A stretch of 11,365 nucleotides of DNA from Nibrella saemangeumensis. GTDB lineage: Bacteria; Bacteroidota; Bacteroidia; Cytophagales; Spirosomataceae. Positions 1-6,943 of this stretch are shown piece by piece. The notes beneath the pieces were generated by a model. That model was given only the letters and a program-made list of their open reading frames with translations. It did not search any database and was not told the origin of the DNA. The DNA is taken from contig NZ_BAABHD010000060.1 in NCBI RefSeq assembly GCF_039541915.1, positions 1 through 11,365 of the forward strand, in the 5' to 3' direction. Both the position numbers and the translations under genes were made by a program. Numbering within the stretch: the first letter of the stretch is position 1; each line of letters starts with the position of its first letter.

Positions 1-105
1 CAATCCGGACGAAAGCCGGGCATCACCACGTTTTGGTTAGGCCTCAAAAAGTTTGATGCCATCGTTATCGGCTTCACCTTATCAAAAGATGTGTCCAGAC
101 GGTAG
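1..105 (+). CDS. Possible C-terminal end of a gene entering from the left edge (hypothetical, partial)
   Basis: Frame 1 is open from the first base to a TAG at 103-105 and encodes 34 residues ending in ...GFTLSKDVSRR. The spacing of Trp, Gly, Leu, Lys and Phe (FWLGLKKFDAIVIGF) resembles the C-terminal helix of some IS4-like DDE transposases, but this is a recalled resemblance and not a proven match. A competing reading exists on the minus strand: an ATG at 60-62 opens a frame that runs off the left edge (MASNFLRPNQ...). Codon third-position GC does not separate the two. The fragment is too short to assign, and I would not rely on either reading without the upstream sequence. Confidence 0.3.
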   Translation, partial: QSGRKPGITTFWLGLKKFDAIVIGFTLSKDVSRR

Positions 106-189
106 GCTTCACAGTGGGGGTTTTTCTTTGCCCGTCAAAACCGAACGAACGTAATCACAGTTAAATCCGGTAGCCAATCTAACGAACCC

Positions 190-429
190 ATGTGGTACTT
201 CACCATCAAGCAGCAGCGCATAAAGAATGCGCAGTACCAGCAATTGCAGAAGATCGCCAGCCTGACAGAAGTCGAGATCTTTAACGAACCATACGAAAAC
301 TACTGCCTTTTTGAGGTACCCAGGGAGCGCTACCGGGACTTCATCGACCACCTCGATCTCGAAGGAATTGCCTACGACGTCTCACCGGATAAACCAACCC
401 GGGAAAAACTGCTGGACAACATGCGTTAG
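190..429 (+). CDS. Small hypothetical protein, 79 aa, unknown function
   Basis: I do not recognise this family. The 79-residue product is soluble, with no membrane segment or signal peptide. It is rich in charged and aromatic residues: a basic Gln/Lys-rich N-terminus, a Glu/Tyr-rich middle (EIFNEPYENY) and a C-terminal helix-like stretch. A small alpha/beta fold is plausible. Third codon positions are strongly GC-biased, as in the clear genes of the window, which supports this strand over the opposite-strand reading of the same bases. The ATG at 190 is the first in-frame start after the TAG at 103-105. A weak promoter-like TTTCTTTG (one mismatch to TAnnTTTG) sits at 123-130. Its TAG stop overlaps the stop of the convergent Uma2-family gene, the two sharing the bases TTAG at 426-429. 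Confidence 0.65.
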   Translation: MWYFTIKQQRIKNAQYQQLQKIASLTEVEIFNEPYENYCLFEVPRERYRDFIDHLDLEGIAYDVSPDKPTREKLLDNMR

Positions 430-1055
430 GAAAGCAGGCCGGCAATGCCTCGTTTTTGCAACAGGCCCTGCAAACTGAACCGGCAGCCCGGACCAAACTC
501 AACCACCGACTCCCAGTTGGTTACTACCCAGTCTACTCCCTGGCGGGCGATCAGAATTTTGCGGGATTTGTCGGATGTGATCCAGATGACCTGTTCAACG
601 CCAAAGTCGAGCAGCATCTGAGTTTTGTAAAAAATGTAATCTTCTTCACTGCCAAACTCCTGTGGATTAATATCGGCCTTTACATCTACTTCAATTACGT
701 AGCGGGGCGCAACGGAAAAGTACTTCTTATCAAACTGACTAATTTCCGTCAGCGTAAAAATGGCAATGTCGTTGGACAGGTTATTGTTGGGAGCCAGATG
801 TAAGCCTGGTTCGTTAGACACAATAAAGTACTCCTCAGTCAGTGTTTTACCGATCTCCAGCAAAATCAGGGTAATAATTGCCGATTGCAGGGAACTACTG
901 CCCATAACTTCATCAACAGTTTTAGTTTGGGCCAGTACATCCCGGTATCCTTTCCGGTAGAGTACCGTACCATTCAGCTCTTCATAAATCAGCGAAGGCG
1001 GTATATCCGACCGGCGCTGATCCGGTGATTCTGCGGTTACGACTGCCATATCCAT
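426..1055 (-). CDS. Uma2 family (DUF820) putative PD-(D/E)XK nuclease-fold protein
   Basis: This 209-aa protein has the layout of the Uma2/DUF820 family, a restriction-endonuclease-like fold that is common in Bacteroidota and cyanobacteria and has no firmly established cellular role. Visible family marks are an Asp in the strand SNDIAIF (Asp96), the core strand VIEVDVKAD with Glu122, and Lys144 before the typical segment LLDFGVEQVIWI (about 148-159). These correspond to the usual PDxxxV, EV and K...GVxEYW elements. The N-terminal 60 residues are more divergent. A second ATG at 1047-1049 has AGGA just upstream and could be the true start, giving 207 aa. The gene lies 70 bases downstream of the MATE gene on the same strand, but a promoter-like element and palindromes in that gap suggest its own control. 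Confidence 0.8.
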   Translation of the reverse strand: MDMAVVTAESPDQRRSDIPPSLIYEELNGTVLYRKGYRDVLAQTKTVDEVMGSSSLQSAIITLILLEIGKTLTEEYFIVSNEPGLHLAPNNNLSNDIAIFTLTEISQFDKKYFSVAPRYVIEVDVKADINPQEFGSEEDYIFYKTQMLLDFGVEQVIWITSDKSRKILIARQGVDWVVTNWESVVEFGPGCRFSLQGLLQKRGIAGLLS

Positions 1056-1063
1056 CCTGTTTT

Positions 1064-1087
1064 GCGTAATTACGCAATTACGTAAAT
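1064..1087. promoter_or_regulatory. Paired palindromes upstream of the Uma2-family gene, possible operator
   Basis: A perfect 12-base palindrome, GCGTAATTACGC, occupies 1064-1075. A second one, TTACGTAA, lies at 1078-1085, and the heptamer AATTACG is repeated across both. The block starts 9 bases before the Uma2 start codon. On the minus strand a near-consensus Bacteroidota -7 element, TATATTTA (+ strand 1083-1090), overlaps it, placing the likely transcription start at about 1076. That position is typical of a repressor operator. No regulator gene is nearby, so the role is inferred. Confidence 0.4.
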
Positions 1088-1125
1088 ATACAAAAAGAAC
1101 CAGCAGGTTGTTACCTTACCCTACC

Positions 1126-2508
1126 TTATACATTTGCCGTTTCGTTGTCGATAACGGTCGGCCGGAGCCGGCGGACCAGCCGGAAGAATCGCGTGGTGAG
1201 CAGAATGGCCGCTACGGTCAGGCCCGCCAGCAAACCGATCCAGACACCCGTCGCATCCAGCTTCAGCCAAAATGCCAGCGCATAGCCGACAGGTAACCCG
1301 ACAACCCAATAGGCAAACAGGGTAATGATGGTAGGCACGTTGACGTCAGAAAGGCCGCGCAGCGTACCGATACCCACCACCTGTACGCCATCGGATAACT
1401 GAAAGATGCCCGCCAGGATCACCAGCGAAGCCGCCACTGTGGATACCTCGGTATTGTCGCGGATGTACAGACTTACGAGCCAGTCATTAGCCGTCAGAAA
1501 AATAACCGCGCAGAGGGTCATAAAGACGGTACTCAGCACAAAGGCCGCCAGACCCGCCCGGTATACCTGCCCCTGCCCGCCCTGTCCTAAAGCCGCTCCT
1601 ACCCGAATGGAAGCAGCCGCCGAGATACCCGAGGCCATCATATACGTTGTCGAGGCCAGGTTGATTGCGATCTGGTGAGCGGCCAGCCGGTCTTCACCCA
1701 GCCAGCCAATGATGACCGCTGCCAGCGAAAAGGTAGCTACTTCAAAAAAGAATGTCAGCCCCCCCGGCAAACCCAGCCGCAGGATTTCCCGGACAAAGGT
1801 CAGTACCGGCAACTGCCTGTAAGCCGGCTGAAAATAAGTTCTGAAGATAGCCGCCCGCCGAATATAGATCAGAATAGCCACAGCCATATAGATCCTGGAC
1901 AACAGCGTAGCCAGTGCGGAGCCGTAGAGTCCCAATTCAGGAAAAGGCCCCCAGCCGGTAATCAGCCAGTAATTCAGGATGGCATTTACCGCCAGCGCCG
2001 ATAAGGTAATCATCATAGCCACCCGCGGATAAGCCAGGCCGTCGCACAACTGCCGGGCCGCCACAAACAGAAACAGCGGGATGTTTGATACGCTCAGGAT
2101 CAGCATGAAGTTACGGGCCAGCCGCGTCACCTCGGGGGTCTGCCCAAAGATATCGAAGAAGTATGCGACAATTGCCGATACAAGTCCGAGTACAACGCTC
2201 AGCAGCACCGCCACGTAGATACCGGCCCGGTATAGCCGGTTTATATCGGCATCCTTCCCGCGCCCCCGCGCCTGCGACACCAGCGCGGCTACTACGGCCA
2301 GGCCTCCCACGCCGATGCTTGACACCAGAAACGTGAGTGATACGGCCAGACCAGCGGCTCCCAGCGGCACGGCACCCAACAGCCGCCCGACAAACAGGTT
2401 GTCGGTCACCCCCATCAACACGACGCCCAGTTGAGCAATTACTATGGGTATACTGAGCCGGAGGGTATCGGTCAGATCAGACCGGTAGGCACGAAGCCAG
2501 TCAAGCAT
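1126..2508 (-). CDS. MATE family efflux transporter (NorM-like)
   Basis: This is a multidrug and toxic compound extrusion protein of the inner membrane, which exports cationic drugs or metabolites by Na+ or H+ antiport. At 460 aa it has normal family length, with about twelve hydrophobic segments in two six-helix halves. Family marks include an early helix ending in GVTDNLFVGRLLGAVPLGAAG and the loop after helix 5-6 with NAILNYWLITG, FPELGLYGSALAT. The ATG at 2506-2508 is preferred; a TTG three codons upstream (2515-2517), just after an in-frame stop, is the alternative and gives 463 aa. The choice is supported by a perfect TACCTTTG promoter element about 28 bases upstream. Substrate cannot be told from sequence. 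The gene is divergent from the phytochrome operon. Confidence 0.93.
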   Translation of the reverse strand: MLDWLRAYRSDLTDTLRLSIPIVIAQLGVVLMGVTDNLFVGRLLGAVPLGAAGLAVSLTFLVSSIGVGGLAVVAALVSQARGRGKDADINRLYRAGIYVAVLLSVVLGLVSAIVAYFFDIFGQTPEVTRLARNFMLILSVSNIPLFLFVAARQLCDGLAYPRVAMMITLSALAVNAILNYWLITGWGPFPELGLYGSALATLLSRIYMAVAILIYIRRAAIFRTYFQPAYRQLPVLTFVREILRLGLPGGLTFFFEVATFSLAAVIIGWLGEDRLAAHQIAINLASTTYMMASGISAAASIRVGAALGQGGQGQVYRAGLAAFVLSTVFMTLCAVIFLTANDWLVSLYIRDNTEVSTVAASLVILAGIFQLSDGVQVVGIGTLRGLSDVNVPTIITLFAYWVVGLPVGYALAFWLKLDATGVWIGLLAGLTVAAILLTTRFFRLVRRLRPTVIDNETANV

Positions 2509-2535
2509 AGCGATCAACTAATTATAAATAGGCCG

Positions 2536-2543
2536 CAAAGGTA
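2536..2543 (-). promoter_or_regulatory. Promoter -7 element of the MATE gene
   Basis: The minus strand reads TACCTTTG, an exact match to the Bacteroidota sigma-A type -7 consensus TAnnTTTG. A weak -33 TTG lies further upstream (complement of CAA at 2567-2569, spacing longer than ideal). Predicted transcription starts near 2529, leaving a leader of about 20 bases to the ATG at 2508. Confidence 0.5.
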
Positions 2544-2798
2544 TAGGAAGAAGCGTAGCAAGCCCACAAGAAACTTGATATACACTTAACCCTTTTCTTC
2601 CAAACAGGGGAAGGCGCCTTATTTTGTTTAACAACGTTTACACATAATCGTAATTTTCAGAAAACAGGGTCCAGTCCCTCAGTTTAATACCTGTTCACGA
2701 AGATTTTTCCCTAGTTTCGTACACTAATACAAGGCTAATTATTAATATAAGGGCTTTTTTCTCACGATTAAGGCTCCCATTTCAACTAATCTGCGGTA
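2544..2798. other. Divergent intergenic region between the MATE gene and bphP
   Basis: This 255-base stretch holds no credible gene. It must contain the promoter of the phytochrome operon. Candidates are TAATTTTC at 2651-2658 (one mismatch to TAnnTTTG, with TTTG at 2623-2626 but a long 24-base spacer) and TAGTTTCG at 2712-2719 (one mismatch, no clear -33). A perfect 10-base palindrome, AAGGCGCCTT, lies at 2611-2620 and could be a protein-binding site. None of these is decisive. Confidence 0.4.
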
Positions 2799-5066
2799 GT
2801 GAATTTTGACAAGAAGAACCTGTTCCAGGCAGACATCACCAATTGCGAACGGGAGCCTATCCACATCCCAGGCCGGATACAGGCGCATGGTTTTCTGCTG
2901 GCCGTAACACCGGATGATTATACGATCATTCAGGCCAGCGAAAACGTCCGGGAGCATTTAGATATACTCGCTGATCAGTTGATTGGTACTTCCTTAAACT
3001 CGCTGCAGAACGGAACACGTTTTCAGGGCGATGTGCTGACAGATCTCCTTAAAACAGGGCTGCGGAACCAATCGCTGGAGACGATGAATCCGTACCGCAT
3101 CAGGCTCCATGAGCGGGACTATAATTTGGTATCGCACCAGCACGACAATGCCGTCATTCTGGAGTTTGAGCCGGTAATGGACTCCAACAACTGCCAGAAT
3201 CTTCAACGCTTGCTGGCGCAGTCTTTGTCGACCATAAAAGCCAGTTGGTCTATGGATCAACTGCTGGAAAATGCGGCCCGTCAGGTCAAAAAGATTACTG
3301 GCTACGACCGGGTCATGATCTACAAGTTCTGGCCTGACTGGCATGGCGAAGTCGTCGCAGAGGTGAAAGAAGACCATCTGGAGCCGTTTCTGGGCCTGCA
3401 CTACCCGGCATCCGATATACCCCGCCAGGCCCGTGAATTGTACAAGACCAACCGGGTCCGCTGCATCAGCAACGTCAACCAGGCAGACTCGGCACTATTC
3501 CCGGTGCTGTACGCCAACCGAAAGCGTCCGCTCGACCTGGCTCATTCGATCCTGAGAGCGGTGTCGCCGGTTCATATCGAGTACCTGAAAAATATGGGCG
3601 TACAGGCCAGCATGAGTATCTCGCTGATGTACCAGGGTGAACTTTGGGGGCTTATATCCTGCCATAATGCTACGCCCCGGCAGATCGATTATTCCGCCCG
3701 CATGTCCGTTGATCTGGTAGGCCAACTGTTATCGGCTGCGCTGGAGTACCACAAAGACGAAGAGGATCAATCCTTTACGCAGCAAATCCGTGAAGCCGGC
3801 CAGACCCTGTTCAGCAACATGCTGAAAGACTGGAACATTGTGCGTGGCCTTACGCAATACGAGACTACTGCCCTCAACATCAACTCCGCCACCGGCGCAG
3901 CCCTGTTTTTCGAAGGAAAACTGGTCACCCTCGGCCAAACGCCATCCGACAAAGACATTCACGGCCTGATCGGCTGGCTACAGAATGTCGATACGGACAC
4001 CTTTTTTCAGACATCCCATCTGGCAGAGCAATACCCGCCGGCGGCTGGCTTCAGTGCTGTAGCATCGGGCTTACTCGCTATTCCGCTGTCGCGGGAGTTG
4101 AACGAATACCTGCTTTGGTTCAAGCCCGAGCAGGTTCATTCGGTAAGCTGGGCCGGTAACCCCGAAAAGGCAGTCAATATTCATGAAAACGGCAGCATTC
4201 GCATCAGTCCGCGTAAGAGTTTTGCCCGCTGGGTGCAGGAGGTTTGCCATACAGCGGAGCCCTGGAAAGATGCCGAGATTGCTACGGCGCTGAAACTCCG
4301 GGAGGATATTCTGCACGTTGTAGCCAAAAAAGCCAACGAAATACGGCTCCTGCACGAAGAACTCCGAAAAGCGTACGAAGAACTGGATGCTTTTAGCTAT
4401 ACCGTCTCGCACGATCTGCGGAGTCCGTTGTCGACCATCAAGAGTTACTCAGAAATTATTCTGGAGGAATACGGTGAAGAGTTCAACGACGATGCCCGGA
4501 CGCTGTTTACCAAAGTAATCCGGGCAACGGACCGGATGAACAGCCTGATTCGCAACATTATGGACTACTCGCGGATGGGGCAGAATGACCTGCTGACTCA
4601 ACTGGTAGATATGCGTAAACTGTTGCATCGGTTGCGGGAAGATACGCTGGTAACGGAAAAAGGCCGGCCGCTTACCATTCACATCCTCAACACGCCACCG
4701 GTTGCCGGTGACCCAACAATGGTATTGCAGGTATTCAGTAATCTGCTGTCAAACGCAGCCAAGTATTCGCGGCAGTCTCAGCCGGCTGTTATTGAGGTGA
4801 ACGGGTTCCGGAATGAATATGAGGTTGTCTATTCGGTTAAAGACAACGGCATTGGCATTGATATGAAGCAGTCCGGCCGGGTGTTTGACCTCTTCAAGCG
4901 CCTGGACAACACCGGAAAGACAGAAGGAAATGGCGTAGGACTGTCTATTGTAAAACAGATAATGAGCCGGCACAAGGGGAAAGTATGGTTCGACAGTGAG
5001 CCCAACCGGCAAACCACCTTCTATGTAGCGTTTCCGCACGTACCGGTTGCGCAGATGAATCAATAA
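2799..5066 (+). CDS. bphP: Bacteriophytochrome sensor histidine kinase
   Basis: This 755-aa red/far-red photoreceptor kinase has the order PAS, GAF, PHY, HisKA, HATPase and is cytosolic, with no membrane segment. The biliverdin-binding cysteine is Cys16 in NCEREPIHIPG, equivalent to Cys24 of the Deinococcus protein. The GAF domain shows PASDIP (203-208, Asp206), Tyr175, Arg253, His259 in SPVHIEYLKNMGV and His289 in LISCHN, all known pocket residues. The PHY tongue has WAG (451-453) and PRKSF (471-475). Kinase marks are the H-box SHDLRSPL with His538, N-box Asn652, DNGIGID (682-688) and GNGVGLS (710-716). An unusual point is IQAHG where most relatives have IQPHG. The start is GTG: an in-frame stop at 2787-2789 excludes a longer form, and no ATG occurs before Cys16. 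It is the first gene of a tight operon with a heme oxygenase and a receiver protein. Confidence 0.96.
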   Translation: MNFDKKNLFQADITNCEREPIHIPGRIQAHGFLLAVTPDDYTIIQASENVREHLDILADQLIGTSLNSLQNGTRFQGDVLTDLLKTGLRNQSLETMNPYRIRLHERDYNLVSHQHDNAVILEFEPVMDSNNCQNLQRLLAQSLSTIKASWSMDQLLENAARQVKKITGYDRVMIYKFWPDWHGEVVAEVKEDHLEPFLGLHYPASDIPRQARELYKTNRVRCISNVNQADSALFPVLYANRKRPLDLAHSILRAVSPVHIEYLKNMGVQASMSISLMYQGELWGLISCHNATPRQIDYSARMSVDLVGQLLSAALEYHKDEEDQSFTQQIREAGQTLFSNMLKDWNIVRGLTQYETTALNINSATGAALFFEGKLVTLGQTPSDKDIHGLIGWLQNVDTDTFFQTSHLAEQYPPAAGFSAVASGLLAIPLSRELNEYLLWFKPEQVHSVSWAGNPEKAVNIHENGSIRISPRKSFARWVQEVCHTAEPWKDAEIATALKLREDILHVVAKKANEIRLLHEELRKAYEELDAFSYTVSHDLRSPLSTIKSYSEIILEEYGEEFNDDARTLFTKVIRATDRMNSLIRNIMDYSRMGQNDLLTQLVDMRKLLHRLREDTLVTEKGRPLTIHILNTPPVAGDPTMVLQVFSNLLSNAAKYSRQSQPAVIEVNGFRNEYEVVYSVKDNGIGIDMKQSGRVFDLFKRLDNTGKTEGNGVGLSIVKQIMSRHKGKVWFDSEPNRQTTFYVAFPHVPVAQMNQ

Positions 5067-5076
5067 AAACAACCTT

Positions 5077-5673
5077 ATGTCTATAATGGCCCGATTGCGT
5101 CAGGAAACGCAGCTCTGCCACGAGCAGGTTGAAAAGCTCCTGTATGCCGAGCAAATCCAGAACGGAACGCTGACCAATGATCAGTACATTCAGCTACTGT
5201 ATGTTAACCTATCATTTCACCAGCCTCTGGAAATGGCCATCCGGATGGCTGATCCAGCCTTTTTTGCCGGCTATGACCCTTTCCAGCGGAGTAAAGCCCA
5301 CCTGATTATTCAGGACCTGCAGATGCTCCGGTTACCGGTACCCGCTACGCAGCGGCTGTGTTTTCATAACTGGACCAATTGGCAGCTCCTGGGCGCGGCC
5401 TACGTAGCCGAAGGGTCAACCTTAGGCGGACGGGTCATCAGTAAATGCCTGCAAAAAAATCCGTCATTGTGTCATACTGCGGGCCAGTCCCGCTTTTACG
5501 CCGGTTATGGCGATCAGACCGGTTACCTGTGGAAAACCTTCTGTGCCTACCTGCCTCAGCAGGCTGCCACACAGGAAGACCAGATCGTCCAGGGAGCCAT
5601 TGACGCCTTTCAGCTTTACGAACATATCTTTTACAGCTTATCTGTCTCAGCCGGACCCGTTGCCGCTTTGTAA
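5077..5673 (+). CDS. bphO: Biliverdin-producing heme oxygenase
   Basis: This enzyme opens heme to biliverdin IX-alpha, CO and iron, supplying the chromophore for the phytochrome encoded just upstream. The 198-aa length fits bacterial heme oxygenases. Visible marks are an N-terminal helix with the likely proximal heme ligand His15 (QETQLCHEQVEK) and the distal-helix signature YVAEGSTLGG at 109-118, which is diagnostic for the family. The protein is cytosolic. It starts 10 bases after the bphP stop, and the response regulator starts 11 bases after its own stop, so the three genes are almost certainly co-transcribed. A second ATG at 5086 is an alternative start. In many bacteria bphO precedes bphP; here it follows. 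An iron-acquisition heme oxygenase is less likely given the context. Confidence 0.93.
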   Translation: MSIMARLRQETQLCHEQVEKLLYAEQIQNGTLTNDQYIQLLYVNLSFHQPLEMAIRMADPAFFAGYDPFQRSKAHLIIQDLQMLRLPVPATQRLCFHNWTNWQLLGAAYVAEGSTLGGRVISKCLQKNPSLCHTAGQSRFYAGYGDQTGYLWKTFCAYLPQQAATQEDQIVQGAIDAFQLYEHIFYSLSVSAGPVAAL

Positions 5674-5684
5674 CCGTTCTGCGT

Positions 5685-6068
5685 ATGGTAATCGAAAAAA
5701 CTGTTTTAGTGTACGACGACGAGGAGGATATTCTGGAACTCGTACAGCGGGCGTTGCGCACTCAGTACCACGTAACGACCCGTAATCGACTCACCCATGT
5801 CTTCGACGAGGTGCAACAAATCCGGCCGTCGGTCATTATTATCGACTATCAGTTAAACGGCCAGACCAGTCATGACACTATTATTCAACTCAAGCAAAAC
5901 AGCCATACCGCCCACATTCCCATTGTGTTGTTTACGGCTTATGATAACATTGACGTCATTGCCCGGTCGTTGAAAACAGATGCTTTTCTGGGCAAACCTT
6001 TTTCCCTAAAAGATCTGCGCGGCTGCGTAGCTAAGTTTTCCAGCCACCCGGTGACGCAGAATCTGTAA
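5685..6068 (+). CDS. Single-domain response regulator (CheY-like receiver)
   Basis: The 127-aa protein is a lone receiver domain without an output domain. Conserved receiver residues are all visible: acidic pair Asp11-Asp12, phospho-acceptor Asp54 (VIIIDYQL), Thr84 in the switch position, and Lys104 in the KPF motif. As the third gene of the phytochrome operon, only 11 bases after bphO, it is the likely partner of BphP His538. This matches the known pairing of Cph1 with Rcp1 and of bacteriophytochromes with bphR-type receivers. Since it lacks a DNA-binding or enzymatic output, it probably acts by protein contact or passes the phosphoryl group to a protein encoded elsewhere. A long hairpin follows the gene and probably ends the operon. 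Confidence 0.92.
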   Translation: MVIEKTVLVYDDEEDILELVQRALRTQYHVTTRNRLTHVFDEVQQIRPSVIIIDYQLNGQTSHDTIIQLKQNSHTAHIPIVLFTAYDNIDVIARSLKTDAFLGKPFSLKDLRGCVAKFSSHPVTQNL

Positions 6069-6081
6069 CGGTACGAACCGC

Positions 6082-6139
6082 CGGGACGGGGCGCTTGCAG
6101 CTAACCTTACCAAGCGGCCCGTCCCGATAATTCGTTTTT
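6082..6139 (+). terminator. Hairpin terminator closing the phytochrome operon
   Basis: The arms at 6082-6097 and 6111-6126 form a 16-bp stem with one mismatch around a 13-base loop. A run of five T follows at 6135-6139, but nine bases after the stem, so termination may be imperfect or Rho-independent only in part. The position, just after the receiver gene and before the promoter of the next unit, fits a terminator. Confidence 0.65.
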
Positions 6140-6153
6140 GCCCTGAATGTTGT

Positions 6154-6161
6154 TAATTTTG
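6154..6161 (+). promoter_or_regulatory. Promoter -7 element of the DUF4290-murA unit
   Basis: TAATTTTG matches the Bacteroidota -7 consensus TAnnTTTG exactly. The nearest TTTG (6137-6140) lies only 13 bases upstream, closer than the usual spacing of about 19, so the -33 part is poor. Predicted transcription starts near 6168, about 20 bases before the TTG start codon at 6191, which supports that start. Confidence 0.5.
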
Positions 6162-6190
6162 CTCCACTTACTACGAACCCCTCATTTATT

Positions 6191-6928
6191 TTGAAAGAGT
6201 ACGGCAGCAACATTCAGAAATTGGTTGACAACATCGTCAACATTGAGGACCGGGAAAAGCGCACCCGCTACGCGCATATCCTGGTCGAACTGATGCGGCA
6301 GATCCATCCAAACATGAAAGACGGCCAGGACTATTACAACAAGCTCTGGGACGATCTGTATATCATGTCGGGGTTTACCCTGGATGTCGACAGCCCTTAT
6401 CCTCCGCCGTCGAAAGAAGTGCTGGGCCGTAAACCGCAGCAGGTCCCCTACAACATGCATAACCTCCGGTACAAGCATTACGGCCGGAATATGGAACTCC
6501 TCATTGACAAGGCGGCTACGATTGACGATCCGGAAGAAAAACGGGCGTTTGTATCGTACCTGGCCCGGCTCATGAAAACCTTCTACGCCACCTGGAACAA
6601 GGAATCCGTTGAAGACGAGACCATCTTTACCAACCTGGAAGAGATGTCGGACGGCCGGTTGAACGAAGACCTGCAGGGTATTCGCAACGGCGGCATGATT
6701 GAAGGCACTCCCCGCGAGCGCACCGGCGACCGTCGTGAGGGCGGAGGCCGGGAAGGAGGCTATCGCGAAGGCGGTAGTGGAAATCGCCCATACGGCAGTG
6801 GTTACCAGAACCAGCATGGCGGTAACCGCGACAATCGGGATGGCGGCCGCCGGGGAGAGGGTGGTCATCGTGGCCAATTCCGTCCCAACAACCGGGACAA
6901 CCGCGGCAACGACCGCCGGAGACGATAA
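6191..6928 (+). CDS. DUF4290 domain-containing protein with Arg/Gly-rich tail
   Basis: The first 165 or so residues match what I know of DUF4290, a Bacteroidota protein family of unknown function. It is helical and soluble, with a core containing KTRYAH-like and YGRNMELLID segments. From about residue 174 to 245 the protein is low-complexity and dominated by Arg, Gly, Asn and Asp, with repeated REGG, NRDNR and RRGEGG units and ending in DRRRR. Such RGG-like tails usually bind RNA or other polyanions, but that is inference here. The start is TTG at 6191; the frame is open further upstream without an ATG, and the exact promoter match at 6154-6161 argues for TTG. It precedes murA by 15 bases on the same strand, so the two are likely co-transcribed, suggesting a link to envelope growth. 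Confidence 0.85.
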   Translation: MKEYGSNIQKLVDNIVNIEDREKRTRYAHILVELMRQIHPNMKDGQDYYNKLWDDLYIMSGFTLDVDSPYPPPSKEVLGRKPQQVPYNMHNLRYKHYGRNMELLIDKAATIDDPEEKRAFVSYLARLMKTFYATWNKESVEDETIFTNLEEMSDGRLNEDLQGIRNGGMIEGTPRERTGDRREGGGREGGYREGGSGNRPYGSGYQNQHGGNRDNRDGGRRGEGGHRGQFRPNNRDNRGNDRRRR

Positions 6929-6943
6929 ACTTTTAATTCCAAC

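Noticed and set aside
3..62. Minus-strand reading frame starting with ATG at 60-62 and running off the left edge
   Set aside because: Only 20 codons are visible and it competes with the plus-strand frame; nothing in the peptide is recognisable, so it was kept as an alternative and not annotated.
109..351. 80-residue minus-strand open frame opposite the small 79-aa gene
   Set aside because: The plus-strand frame has the GC-biased third positions expected of real genes in this genome; the opposite frame reads as its complement shadow.
1091..1110. Short inverted repeat AACC/GGTT next to a T-run on the minus strand, possible terminator of the MATE gene
   Set aside because: The stem is only 4 bp, far weaker than the 9-bp stems of the clear terminators in this window, and it could arise by chance.
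2611..2620. Perfect palindrome AAGGCGCCTT as a terminator of a convergent transcript
   Set aside because: It has no loop and no adjacent T-run of terminator type, and both neighbouring genes point away from it; a protein-binding site is more likely but unsupported.
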